A stretch of 64,000 nt of DNA from Dipteris shenzhenensis (GCA_047967505.1 CM106539.1); one strand, 5' to 3'. Positions 32,696 through 44,545 are shown, counted from the stretch's first letter. The notes: generated by a model from the letters alone, not told the origin. Made by a program: numbers and translations.

Positions 32696-34892
32696 ATGGC
32701 TAGTTGTTGTTTCCTTCCAAGAGCATTCTGTCCTGAACAGTCGGATCATGCTTTTGAATCAAACTTGAGTGAACCTGATACTGTTGTTGTGAGAAGATCT
32801 GGATTCTCGAAGCTTGCTTACTTCGACACAGGAAAGGAAGCATTTATAAAATTTGCATTTTCTTTTCAGAATCTGTCCAAGGTTACAATAGCGACAGGAC
32901 TGGCCTCAGAACTTTGTAGTGATGTGCTAGATTCTAGCTCAGATAAGATGTCAAACAAAAGAGATTCCGTCAATCTTTCTGAGGAAGCAGGCTCAGTTTC
33001 ATCTGAAAGTGTTATGTCTGGAAAGGAAGAAGAGAGTGACTCTTTAAGTGACAACAGAGAGGCCGGAGAAACTCCAATAACACCAAAGGGAGTGGGGGAA
33101 ATAGATGAATTGAAGTTTTCAGGACTATCAAGAAAGAGAGCTAGGATGGATGATGCAGATTTCGGGGAGACAGCAACTGATATTACTAAGAATCTTAGTA
33201 CATTCAAGCAGGTTAATTCTATTTGTGATGATACTTCAACAAGATTAGCTGATCCTTTGAGAGTATTAAGTGGCCACAATAATGACTTAGTATATGGTAG
33301 TGCTTATCGTTCCAGGGTGAATTCCAATCACACTGCTCCTTTTCCACTTGTGCCTGCAGTCCAGCAAGAGTCAAGGAGAAAGAGTGTTTCTCATGAAATG
33401 AGAGATGGTATTGAAAGAAATTTCAAAGGAGGAGATCTTTTTTTGAAAAACCCAGACAACTTTTCTTCTTATGTGGGAAATGAAGAGATTATGAAGGCTG
33501 CCAGTGCTTTGACTGCAAGGACTTACCTATCGAGCAATGTTCAATTTACAGGCTCGGTGACTCCCAGTAGAGAAACTGAAAAGAGACGAAGGTCACAGAG
33601 CCAAGATTTAGCAACTCCAAGGTCCTCTATTTCTTTCTCTTCTCACGAGGGCGATACCATATTTTCTGTCAAAAGCTCAAAAGGGTGCAAAGAAATAGTT
33701 TCAGAATCTGTTGTAAGAGAAGAAACAGGATTTGTTGACTGGAATGTGTTTCATGGGGGTTTAGGAAACGTTCCACGCACACAAATAAATTCAAGTCCTG
33801 GATTTTATCCACAAGGATACTTCCTGAACTCACAAGAGAACATGAAAAGTAGTGTCTATCCTGGAATGCCTGGGGTGTTACCATTTGCAAGCCAAGTGCA
33901 GTTTTCAAATAAATTTCTTGAAGATGATTCTCAGATGAAGAAGTTCAGTTTTGAATCTTCGCATGGGCAGCTCAGCATGAACATTCAAGGGAAGGGGATG
34001 AATCCCTGTCTCCTGCAAAAGAGTCCTACAGAAGGCTTTGTGAAAATGCTGAATAGCAGCTGCCAGTTGCAAACATTGACTCCTCCCTCTGTTTCTGCAC
34101 ATCCTGCAGAGTGTTATGGATCCGGATTGCAGGTTGTTAGACCTCCTGAATATCAGCAGTGCTTTCAGAGATCTATATTGCAGTCAAATAATCCTTTGGA
34201 TAATTTTGCTAGTACTCAATGGTTGCCTACTGAGATGGCAGGACATGCCTTACAATCTTCAGCTGCACCATTACCAGTTTCTCCTCATCAGTCCAATTTG
34301 CCTTTGCCTGCCCAGCAGTATCCACTTTCGAGTCTGCACAGACCAGTTGCAATTCCAAATACAGTCTGCCAGGATGGTTGTGGAAAGTCTAAGGTTTTTT
34401 CTGAAGGTTTTGAAAGCATGGGTTTGCTACTGCAAAAGCCATTTGCTCTTGAGGCTTCCCCATCGGTGACTGTTGTCATGGAGGGAAGGTCCATAGGAAG
34501 AAGTTTATCCCTGCAGAATTATCATAGTTATGAAAGTTTTGCCAATGCTTTAAGGGAAATGTTTGAATGTGACTCCTCTGAAGGCGGTCTATCTATGTGC
34601 CATGATAAATGCAACCTGGAAAATGCTATACCAGGCCATATAATTGCTTATGAAGATGCTGAAAATGATCTTCTCTTGGCGGGTGATCTATCTTGGAGGT
34701 AAGCCTACAAGCGGTGTTTCCTTCTTTATCGTATGTTTTATATTGTGTGTATGTTTTGAAATCTGCAAGAGAATGTTTTTAATTGGATATTATTATTGCA
34801 GAGATTTTGTACGTGCAGCAAAACGTATTAGGATCTTGCCTTCTAAAGCCTTTAAAAACAGAGGTATGGGAAAAAGCGTGCCATTTATCTGA
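32696..34892 (+). CDS. ncIAA: Long non-canonical Aux/IAA protein, IAA33-like
   Basis: Two coding exons (32,696-34,698 and 34,802-34,892) give 697 residues if the ATG at 32,696 is used; an alternative ATG at 32,948 gives 613. The C-terminus (about 591-690) is the PB1 domain (domains III/IV) of auxin-response proteins: VTVVMEGRSIGRSLSLQNY, then IPGHIIAYEDAENDLLLAGD, then across the intron FVRAAKRIRILPSK. From memory of the family this wording is close to Arabidopsis IAA33 (E-G-R-S-I, A-Y-E-D, L-L-L-A-G-D-L, A-K-R-I-R-I-L-P). The EAR (L-x-L-x-L) and degron (G-W-P-P-V) motifs of canonical Aux/IAA proteins are absent. The long N-terminus is Ser-rich, with basic clusters RKRAR (146-150) and KRRR (296-299) as possible nuclear signals. 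The OPCA acidic face is present. Expected role: nuclear partner of ARF/Aux-IAA proteins not degraded through TIR1. It is the only intact host gene here. Confidence 0.9.
34699..34801 (+). other. ncIAA intron (103 bp)
   Basis: GTAAGC donor and TATTATTGCAG acceptor. It interrupts an Arg codon just after the Trp of the G-D-L-S-W motif, and splicing restores the PB1 domain. Without splicing, a stop follows immediately at 34,700. Confidence 0.92.
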
Positions 34893-35757
34893 ATTTCTAT
34901 ATAGCGTCATTCCCTTGAAGAGTTCTTTTGTAGTTAGACCAGGGCTGATGAAATATAAAGTCTAATATTGGCATTCGTGTGTTACTGCATATGGCTCTTG
35001 ATCTTCATTTTTAGACGTGAATTAGAGCCACATTGATTGACTTGAAGAGGGGCTGATTAAGATGCTTTTTGTCACATCGTTGGAGGGAAATCATGATCCA
35101 ATTTCAGCATGCAAAAAGGACTCATAGAAGGAGAACCTACAAAGATCGACAAGGAAAGAACATCATTCCCATCATCACATAAGGCTGAAAACTGAAAGCA
35201 CGTGCTTTTTGAAACCATGGCACATATCTGACATTTTTAAGATAGTTCACCCTTTTCCATGTGAAGCAACATTAGCATTGTACCATGCCGTTTGATATTC
35301 ACCTTGTAGGCATTTGCAACTTCCCCAACGACAATTGTGGACTGATTTGTTGATTGAAACCACTCTCCTTTACTTGTCATGTCACTTGAGTCTGTTAACC
35401 ATAAATCAAAGATGGTGGTGTTTGAGAGTAGGTAACTCTCACTTGCTCACATGAGATGCTCATGGAGACATAGCTTATCCTCTTCAAAAGCATCGAGGAT
35501 GTTAATGTCATAGTTACAATCAAACGTTTGGAGGTTCCAAATGTTTGATAAGTTTGAAAAAATGAGGTGGAGTTTCCAAATGTGGGTTTTTTCAATAAAT
35601 AAAAGGCTATGCTGCATAGTTTGACATATATGTCATTACTATGCTGCATATTGTCATTAAAAATAATAATACACAGCTTACAAGCTAGAATTTTAGTTAA
35701 AATTTAGACTTTTAAAGCAAAAACCAGTTACAAACTTACCACTGCCAAACCAGTCAC
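34893..35757. other. ncIAA 3' flank, no further gene
   Basis: AT-rich DNA. An ATATAAA-type word near 34,951 could serve polyadenylation. No other feature was seen. Confidence 0.5.
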
Positions 35758-37700
35758 ATTTTTTTTCTTTTTTCAAGAAAGAGACTTCTATTAAGTAAGA
35801 GAAAAAACCTGCGAGAGCAAGCTCAAGGCGGAATACATCATGAAACCATGAGGATAAATGAAAGTGCCACCTCAACCTTGTAAGAGTCTCAGAGAAGAAA
35901 GGAGAATCCTTCGATTCCCTGAAGAAAGAAGCCCTCCTAGCTGAGGCTGCACGGGAGTCTCTCTGCATGCTCGTCCATACGGCCATCAAAGTATGCATGG
36001 TGTCTGTCTAGATACTAGCCAATGTGTGCGAGGGATGAACTTGAGTTCCCTCCAATGCCTCTGTGCATGTGGCTCTCCAGATATGCTAGGCTGCTATGCT
36101 GGCCAGTATCTCCCAAGAGGTATCCACAAAGGCATGTACAGCTGCAAAAGGAAGGTGTGGTACCAAATCCAAAGAACGGGACTCAACCTGATGACGTCGA
36201 ATCGAAATGGCCCGAGAAGAGTTATGTCTCTCATAAAAGACCTGAGGCCCAGTGAGAGAAAGCGAAGCCACTGAGCCCTATGTCATAAAGAATGGGGAGT
36301 ACACAAAGCGACTGAAAATCTTGGCTACCCTCATCTAAATCATCCTCACGTGTCTGCAATCCCATAAGCAATGTTGAATTGTCTCCAAAGCAGAGAGGCA
36401 ACGAGGGCAAGTAGGGTCGGCTCCGAATCTGGATCTCCAAAGGTTCACTGCAATCCCACCATCGATATAAAGCCAAAAGAAAAGAGTGATCTTTCTATTC
36501 TTGTGGGATTTCCAGAGTCTCCTCCAGAAGCACCTCTGCAAATCCGCAGTGATATCAAATGCCTCTCAATGAGGAACTCTGGAAGGTCTCCAACCTCTAC
36601 TACTGAGCTGGAATCTCCTAGCATTATTGACCGTGTAGCGAAAGAAGGGGATGCTCTTCTCTCGATGCCCTGCGTCAATCCACTCCCACTCTCCAGGGTC
36701 CCACTTCAAATACCTAATGGGAACTCCCCCGTAGAGCCAAAGTCTCCAAGATCTAGCGGGGGTCTGGGTCAAGGAACCACTCTGAATCTGATCCTTGCAC
36801 TAAAAGACCTACAACCTTGATAGGCTGAAAGGTAGACTCAAGCAAGATGTCCTCTGTGGACTTGAACAATTTGCCACCATCATGGACATAAAAAACCAAG
36901 GCATCCCCATGTGCATCTCGAAAGGCCAAAACCTGGAGAGGAACACCCCCTCTCGTAAAAGCACCTGCCCAAGTGGAGCAAGTGAGAGGCATATAATCTG
37001 TGTCTATCCCTTCCACTGGAAGGGCTGCCTCAATCTACAAGAGCCTCCCTGCGCTCCCTCTGAGATGTCCTGTCAACTGAGATTTAGTCTCCTCTGGAAG
37101 CCTCCGGAAAGCTTTCCATGACCCCAGAGATGAGGCAGGTCTCCTCGCCCATCTGGACCACTGCATATAGAGTGAAGCACCAAGTGGTCTACCAAGATTA
37201 TCCAATATACTGTCGTTTCACATGACCGGTTGCCGATCAATCTCTTCACGAGAGGAAGGGGGAATCCTCCGAAGAGTGCTCCTGAAGCTGGCCCATGCTT
37301 TCAGGATGGCAACCATGAGAGGGGACGAAGGAGACCTGAGGTGTGCTGCGGTGAAGATCCATCTAATACTGCCCATCCAGTCTCCTCCTGAAGAAGGTGT
37401 ACACGTCTGTATGTTGCTAATAAAAAATGCCTTTCACGGCTTCTGCCCTAGCATGAGTCCCCGCACCACCATCTTGCAGAGTAAAGCTCTGCACTGTAAA
37501 TCTAGATCAATAATATTGAGACCCCCTTCCTGTGTAGGGAGGATGAGGGTCTCCCAAGCCACCCTGGCTAAAACATCTGCTGTGCCATCAAATCCACTCC
37601 AAAGAAAATTTATGATCGGTCTCCTGAGCTGAATGATGCAATCCCTAGAATGGCACCAACAAGAACAAACAAACCAGGCCATGGCCAAGAGGGCCTCAGC
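35758..37700 (-). pseudogene. LINE-D, 5'-truncated (RT C-terminal half, zinc finger, A tail)
   Basis: On the minus strand this covers the last third of a plant LINE ORF2. In order it has INFLWSGFDG (about 37,600), VAWETLILPTQEGGLNIIDL and CRALLCKMVVRG; later GSWRLWLYGGVPIRYLKW (36,740); then the RT zinc-binding domain with KITLFFWLYIDGG, FGADPTCPRCLS and ETIQHCLWDC (36,510-36,360). An A-rich tail (minus strand GAAAAAAGAAAAAAAA, plus 35,758-35,776) ends it. Frameshifts and stops are common. It matches the 3' part of LINE-A at 43.0-44.5 kb and is the same family. The 5' truncation near 37,700 is typical of LINE insertions. Confidence 0.88.
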
Positions 37701-39250
37701 AGCACCGTCGAGCCTTTACCTATGCTGCCTCCTCTTTGAGCCGCCGAGTTCCATTGTCATTGTGCATTTGCATGCATTGTTCACCTTCACAAGGTTTATG
37801 CTAGTGGCTTCCCTTGGTTTCTCAAGCGCAAATCTCACACGATCAGCTGCTGTCGAACGGAACCTTCTCTACCAACTTGGCCACCCCATAGAACTGAACC
37901 TACGACTTGAAACGCAGCAAAACTGTCCCTCCTTTAGGAACTATAGATGCGCAAGAAGAAGACTCCCACAACCAATCTGCAACAGTATTAGCCTCTTGCA
38001 ACCAACCATGAGCTTCCTTGACGTCCTAAACCTTTAGATCAAGGCAAAACTGCGTTCAGCTGCCTCTACAAATAATGGCGCAACACTTTACAACCTCCGA
38101 ATTCATGACTAGGTTCCTCTATCAACTATAGCAAACCAATAGCCTCCAACAGCCCGCAAACTCTTGTAAGGAAGAGAGATGCACCCACGATCTTCTGTGA
38201 CAACAGACTCCTCACTTGGCCACCCTACTCTCTCTTCATGCACAAGGTTGGTATCTCCCCTTCATGGCACAGCCCACAGTGCTCCTACAATGCTTCCAGG
38301 CAATGTCTCCTCTTGGCGTACCAATCGTGAAAAGACCTCACCAAATCATCCCCTTCCCCCTATCCAAGGGAGGAAGTGAGGACTGCTCAAGACGACCCTA
38401 TGTCTGAACTCCCCTGCCTCGGGGAGAGGGTTTGGCACCGAACCAGATAAAGGTGGACCTGTTGGGTCCAGGGGAGAAGCTGTAACTTGGGAGGTCCAAG
38501 CTGAAGCGTCTCGGATTGTGTGAGGTGAGACTGGAGGGACAGCCCGAAGCAGAGTCAACTAATGCATCCTCGTGAACTAAAGGTGGAATCTGCACACGAA
38601 CCAGAACCCAACGAGGTGCGGCGGATGCCCTTGAAGGTCGTGAGGCACTGGAGGCAATAGGTGTTGGAGAGGTCACCTCCCCATCTGTAAGCCCCCATAT
38701 GAGGAGAGCATGGGGGGGCATCTGATTGGATGCCATGAGGACAAGAGCCAGAAGGGATTGAGTGATAAGATGGAGCTGCCACATGAACAGCATCTTGGCT
38801 GTCATGTGGGCAGCACATCTAGAGCTGTTATGAGCAGATCAGAGGGCCAGAATAGTGCAAAAGCATGGCAGATCTGTACGGATTACAGACGCCTGCTGTA
38901 CGGCTGGTTTCAGGGACATGTACGGAGCTCGGGCAAGAGCCCTAGAGCTGGAACAAGCCTGGAGCAGAGGCAAGATAGTCTGGGACAGATTGCGATGGAT
39001 CTAGGACATGGAGGCGCACTGTTTGCAGCAGGTTTGGTGGGGCTCGACCCTGAATATATAGGAGGGCATTTGCCCTTGATTGGCCTAGGCTGGTACAAAG
39101 ACAGCAAGGTGGAAGGGATCTGGACGGATAGTCTACAGAAGCTCTAGGTGGAGCACGCGGACTCAAGTCTAGAGATAACTGGCTGATAGGAGAAGGACCT
39201 TGTGGTAAGATCAGAGGACCACACCATTGGTGGGACTCTGGATCTATATC
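37701..39250. other. Unassigned DNA with a possible LINE ORF1 tail
   Basis: Around 38,700-38,420 the minus strand encodes a Pro/Ser-rich frame (SAAPRWVLVRVQIPP). It faintly recalls the Pro-rich tail of LINE-A ORF1 (LVPRWRAIKAAPLP). I do not consider this proven. Nothing else was recognised. Confidence 0.3.
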
Positions 39251-39667
39251 TTTTGTATTGTGTCCATAGTTTTGGATGGAAATATTTTTTGGTGGTTTCT
39301 CTATCTGGCTGGTTCATTGTCTATTGATGAATCTGCACATCTAATCTATGTGAGGCACATTAAGTAAATAAGTTTGTGATTCCACACCCCACACACACAC
39401 TGTGTGAGCTCATGGGCATTACTATAAGTCTTCGGCTGTGCGTGTCCTCTGTTGGGTCATTTCTAACATGCTTTCATCCATACAAATATCGATCGCCACC
39501 GATACATTGTTTTCTTCCAAGGGCACACCTTGGCACATGTCATCATGTGATGTAGAGAATATTGTCCCAATGGCAACAATCTTTCCACTGACAAGCAAGT
39601 TGACTTTAACCCCAACTTTCAATGTGGCACCTGCATAGTAGTAGATTTGGATGTGTGGATAAATCTT
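39251..39667. other. Intergenic DNA with a short CA run
   Basis: A CACACCCCACACACACAC tract at about 39,382-39,400. No gene was seen. Confidence 0.5.
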
Positions 39668-39845
39668 GATGGCTTCTTGAAAGCACCAGCCGGGAGATTT
39701 GGTTGTGTGGAAAAATCTTGCTATCTCCCTTTCAAAGCACCATGGTCTGTGAAGATTTGGCCATGTAGCCAAATTTCGCTGCCTAAAATTCAAAGCACCA
39801 AGGTTTAGGAAGATTTGGTCTTGCAATGAAATCTTGTAAAGCATT
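39668..39845. repeat. Degenerate tandem repeat, unit about 56 bp, three copies
   Basis: Blocks AAAGCACCA, GAAGATTTGG and AAATCTTG recur starting near 39,679, 39,733 and 39,791. The repeat lies just upstream of the copia relic and may belong to its leader or LTR. Confidence 0.7.
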
Positions 39846-39879
39846 TTCATCCTAAGTCACACAATCAGATATCAATATT

Positions 39880-41875
39880 GGAGCCCAAGTAGGAGGCTCA
39901 CAGGTGTGGGAGCCTGAAGGCAAGGACCTTGCTGAAGGACGACCTTGATTCAGAAGCTCTTGGGAATTGACTTCTACGACTGGAGGATTGTGCCCTTGCG
40001 AGAAGGAGGGTGACTCAGGTTCAGTCAAGTGCGTTCAAAGTTCTGGTCTACTGAAATTGAGTTTGGTTGACTTTGTTGTGTGGTATAAACAGTAGAGATG
40101 TCGACCTCTACAGCCTCTTCAGCCCTTGCTCTCCCTTCCTCCTCTCCCAGTTTTCTCTTATTCACTATCCCCAACTTTGGAGAGTCTAGGAAACTGGACG
40201 GGACCAACTACCCAATCTGGAAAGGGAAGATCCGGAGTCATTTAGTGGCTCGGAAGTTGTGGAAGCTGACCATGGGAGTGGAGGCGTAGCCGGAGGACAT
40301 AGTGGATAGGCAAGGGAAGATATTCATGGCAGTAGACAGAGTGGAGCTCAAAGCTTGGGAAGACAGAGATGCCCATGCCGTGGCATTAATCATAGGGACT
40401 ATGGTGGACTCTGTTCTTCCACACATCCAGATGGCCGAGATGTCAGTAGAGGCGTGGGTCACTCTGAAGGATCTGTACGAGACGGACAACACCTCCCGAA
40501 TTTTGCTTCTTCAGCATCAACCCTACAATCTTGATATGGAAGGAGATACGGTAGATAGCCACTTGACGAAGGTCAAGGTGGTGAGGGATCAGCTGGCAGT
40601 AGTTGGTCAGAAGACAGACTCATGCCATTTGGCCTTGATGGTACTGAGGAGACTACCTCGGAGTTTCCGGAGCTTTGTGACAGCAGAATAGAGGACCAAA
40701 CCTTTGACGTTTGAGGAATTGGGTCCATTACAAGCTCAGGAGAAGCTCTACAACGAGGACAAAGACGACAAGGCGATGCTGGCAAAGAAAAGGGCAAGCC
40801 TAACGGTGGCAAGTCCAAGAAAAACAATTCTGACGACGAGGAGACTTCGAAGAGGAAGCATAAGAAGAAGTACTTCTACTGTGATACGCCATGACATTTT
40901 GCAAAGGACTGCAGAAAGAAAAAGGCGGATCAGAAAAACAAAAAGGAGTCTGACTCAGATTCAGAAGGAGAGGCTAAAGCAAATGTGGTAATCAAAGAGT
41001 TGTTCTTGGTGACATCACCGAGTATTATCGAGGTCAGATATGTTGATCCAGAAATCACAGTGAGGATGTCTGACATAGAGATGTGGGTCAATGAGGAGTC
41101 AGATGCCTTTGTGAAGGTGAAGGACAGCATGGAGCGCTTGGTACCTTCCAGGTGCATGGCTGTTGACACTAACACGGGGGTGGATTCCATGGAGGGCCCT
41201 GGGGTCTCATGGTCAGATGGATGTTGTACTTCAGAAGGGGACAGTAAAGGATTACATAGACTATTGGTGGGTGTCTCATTGAGGTACAGGGTTTGCTTTC
41301 AGGGCAAACACACAGGCAGTATAACAGTCTGGTATGTACTTGATATTTTGCATTTGAGCCTTTATAGCATGTTGTGGAAAGACTCTGCTCTTCATTTGTC
41401 TCAGGTGATACGAGATCGGAAGGAATTGGCCTTCTTCGAAGGCAGAAGGGGAAGTATTGGTGCTTCTTCAAATCTCGGACGCAGATTGCTAGAAGGTGAT
41501 GGACAAAGAGTACTGAAGCCAGAAGAGTACCTGCTTGAGAACTCAGCAAGAGTTCATGGTCCAGGTAAACTAGAAATATTCATTGGTTGCAAATCTTGCC
41601 AAAAGAAGGACGGGTTGAAATAGACCCTCAAAGCATGGTGCCTGGAAGACTCCAGGTTGTTCACTCATTATAAGGGGGACAACTGGAAGATCATGATGGT
41701 TGGATTGCTCGAGTTCGAAGGCAGGAACGTGACTGAAGGAGGTGGTGCCAGGAGGTGCTAGCAAAGATGGACCTGTGTATCAGGATGGTGTGCGGAAGCG
41801 GAACCAGACTTGGTGAAGCAGGAGCCACTACTCTCTGGCGAAAGAAAGAACCATCCGGGCGTTGAAGAATAACAT
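39880..41875 (+). pseudogene. Copia-3 gag and partial pol relic
   Basis: An ATG at 40,098 opens MSTSTASSALALP. The copia Gag head follows, KLDGTNYPIWKGKIRSHLV (40,192-40,250), then AWVTLKDLYETDN, LTKVKVVRDQL and LRRLPRSFRSF. TAG stops fall at 40,287 and 40,689, then frameshifts. A damaged zinc knuckle (YCDTP, TGA, HFAKDCRKK, about 40,880-40,920) has lost one Cys. Beyond it, a weak protease-to-integrase stretch reads WYVLDILHLSLYS (about 41,330-41,370). Integrase core, RT and LTRs are not recognisable. The relic is interrupted at about 41,876 by LINE-B. Confidence 0.8.
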
Positions 41876-42495
41876 GGTCTATCGTGAGGTTAGGATCCTT
41901 ACAGAGGATCCCAACTCGGGGTACCTCATCAGCCCTGGTTGCCTATGTTGCAGTCAACGGCAACCCAAGGAGGGAGGGGATCTCAGCAACCACGCCAAAA
42001 TGCTCCCTAATAACAGGAAGAAGTCGATGGGGAAGCCTGGGAAATTTGATGAAGAGTGAAAATTTTTCCTTGTCTGTCTCCACAAGGTCGAAATCAATAT
42101 TGAAGGCGTCAAAGAAAATCTTCCTGTGTCCCAGGTGTAAAATCTCAGCTTTGAGCAAGGTGCTCGTAGCCTCTAGAGTGTCAAAGACAACCTGGAAAAA
42201 ACCTCGTCCCAGAAGACACACATCTAAAAGTCATGGAGTGAGGTCTGGGGGAAGAGCCGCAAGCATCCAGTCTCTAGCTTGGGATCTGGAAGGGTGAGAT
42301 CCGAAGATGCGTGTGATCAAGGTGGTAGAGCATTCAATCTCTACGTTGAGCTGCTGCAACTCGTCTCCAGAAAATGTAATAGTTTTCAAGGCCGGTGGAG
42401 GTGGAATAGGATTGGCTGACAGAATATCCATCGCCAATCGAGGTGAGGAGGCCGATTCGAACACTTTTGAGGCTCCGTTCGTTCCAAAAAGCGCT
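41876..42495 (-). pseudogene. LINE-B inverted 5' segment (ORF1, antisense)
   Basis: The minus strand encodes the ORF1 N-terminal domain of the same LINE family as LINE-A: TFSGDELQQLNVEIE, FGSHPSRSQARDWMLAALPP (42,330-42,240), LLGRGFFQVVFD, FIKFPRLPH and FGVVAEIPSLL (to about 41,960). ORF1 is an RNA-binding protein of the DUF4283 type. It lies back to back with the plus-strand endonuclease of LINE-B, joined near 42,490. This is the arrangement expected from twin priming. Confidence 0.85.
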
Positions 42496-43005
42496 GCGGA
42501 TTATTAGTTGGAACATATAGGGCCTAGGTGGCGTCCCACATCGCCGCGGTAGACAGTTGATTTGGGATCAGCTTCATCCAGGTATTACTGGGGGTTCCAT
42601 TGATATCTTATTTGTTCAGGAGCACAAACTGGATTCTAGAGATTGTGCCAAGTCAGGCAAGTTTCTTTCTGGCCATACTTTTTGGTCGCCTGCCTTGGGC
42701 ACCAGTAGGGTCACTTCTATTTCAGTTTCGCAGTCAGTTCTCCCCTTGGTTGTTGGACACGGAGTCATTATTCCCTCTAGAGCTCAGTGGATTATTATCT
42801 TGATTGGAGGAACGAACCTCCAACTTGTATGCCTCCAACATTAGATAGGAACGTGTCATTATGTGGAAGGATTTGCTCTCTTGGGCCCCCATTGCGGATT
42901 CATGGGTGATTGGAGGTGACTTTAACATGGTTGAGTTACTGTCAGACAAAAAATGGGGTAGAGAAGGACTTCACTCTTTGGAGAGAGCAGCTTGGGATGC
43001 CTTCC
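42496..43005 (+). pseudogene. LINE-B endonuclease, 5' part
   Basis: The plus-strand frame from 42,496 reads RIISWNI, TAG (42,518-42,520), then GLGGVPHRR, DILFVQEHKLDSRDCAKSG and HTFWSPALG. After small frameshifts comes the ERAAWDAF block, where it is cut by LINE-A. The Q-E-H-K motif carries the catalytic Glu of the apurinic-type (APE) endonuclease that nicks target DNA. LINE-A has CAG where this copy has TAG. The continuation lies at 49,279. Confidence 0.88.
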
Positions 43006-43115
43006 CTTTTTTTTTTTTTGGGTGAAAAAAGGAGACTTCTATCAAGTAAGAAAGAAACTCGCTAGAGCAAGCTCTGTGCGGAAATACAACATGCTAAGCA
43101 TGTAATGAAAACACC

Positions 43116-44545
43116 TCAGAGGAATGAGGTAGAAAGAAACCAAGGCTGAGGCTGAAAATGCCAAGTCAACCCTGTAGAAGTCTCAGCAAAGAAGGGAGAG
43201 TCTCTCCAACAAATGGCCATCAGAGTGTGTACCGTATCTGTCCAAGTACTGGCCAAGATCTGAGAAGGGTGAACCTGAGAACCCTCCAGAGCCTCAGTGC
43301 ATCTGGCTCTCCAAATGTGCCATGCTGCAATGCTAGCTAAGATCTTCCATGGAGAGTCAACCGAGGAATGAGCAGCTCTGAAGAGAGTGGCCGGAACATT
43401 CTCTAGAGAGCACGACTCCACAAGATGTCGTCAGATGTGAAGAAGCAGAAAGGCAACAAGGGCAAGAAGGGTCAGCTCCGAACCTAGATCTCCATTGGTT
43501 CACTACTATCCCACCATGAATAGAAAGCCAAAAGAAGAGAGTGATTTTTCCATTCCGGTGGGATTTCCAAAGCCTTTGCCAAAAAAATTTCTGCAAGTCA
43601 GCAGAAATCTGAAAGTTCTCCCAATGATGAGCTCTGGTAGGCCTCCAACCCCTACAGTTGAGCTGGAATTTCCTGGCATTACTAACTGTGTAACGAAAGA
43701 AGGGGATGCCCTTCTCTCCGTGCCCTTCATCTATCCATTCCCATCCCCCAGGGTCCCACTGCAAAAACTTAATTGGGACACCTCCATATAGCCACAGCCT
43801 CCATGAGCCCAGGGCGATGAGAAGCGGGTCAGGATCCAAGTACCACTGCGCTCCATGAAGCCCACTATCCTGACTGACTGAAACGGTACCTCCAACAAGA
43901 TATCATCTGTGGATCTGGACAGCGTGCCCCCCGAAGAAACATCAAAGACTAAGGCATCCTCATAGAGTGTCACGAAAAGCAATCACGTGTAAAGGAACTC
44001 CCAATCTAGAAAAATCCCCCATCCAGGTGGAGCAAGTAATAGGCATATCATCTGTGTCCACCCAATCCAAGGGCAAGGCTGCATCAATCTGTTAGACTCT
44101 CCCTGCACTCCCTGTGAGATTAAGAACCAACTGGGCCTGTCGATCTGCAGGAAGCTTCGTGAAGGCTTTCCATGCTCCCACGATAGATGCAGGGTCCCTC
44201 TTCCATCTTGGCCACTGCATGTAAGGAGAAGCTCCAAGTGGTCTGCCATGCTCATCCAAAATACTGTCGTTCCACATGATAGGCTGCCTTTCAATCTCTT
44301 CATAGGTGGAAGGGGGAATCTTGCGAAGAGTACTCCTGAAGCTGGCCCATGCTTTCAGGATAGCAACCATAAGAGGGAAAGAGGGAGATCTAAGGTGGGC
44401 TGTGGTGAAAACCCATGTGGTACTGTGTGTCCAATCCTCTCTAGAGGTGGGTGTGCGAGACTGTATGCATCTGAGAAAGAAATCCTTCCAAGGCTCTTAC
44501 CTTGGCATAAGTCCTCTCACAACGACCTTGCAGAGTAGGGCTCTG
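43116..44545 (-). pseudogene. LINE-A ORF2 C-terminus with RT zinc finger
   Basis: Minus-strand pieces in order: CRALLCKVVVRG, then ILKAWASFRSTLRKIPPS (44,360), ERQPIMWNDSILDEHGRPLG, SWRLWLYGGVPIKFLQW (about 43,810), FFRYTVSNARKFQL, KITLFFWLSIHGGIVV and FGADPSCPCCLS (to about 43,440). An AWHIWRARCTEALEG end follows. The C-x2-C finger and the following His/Cys region form the zinc-binding RT domain, although the second half (after CLS) is frameshifted. It aligns with LINE-D throughout. Confidence 0.88.

Noticed and set aside
41884-42297. Plus-strand frame of 137 codons opposite LINE-B ORF1
   Set aside because: The minus strand holds the recognisable ORF1 domain; the plus frame is its shadow.
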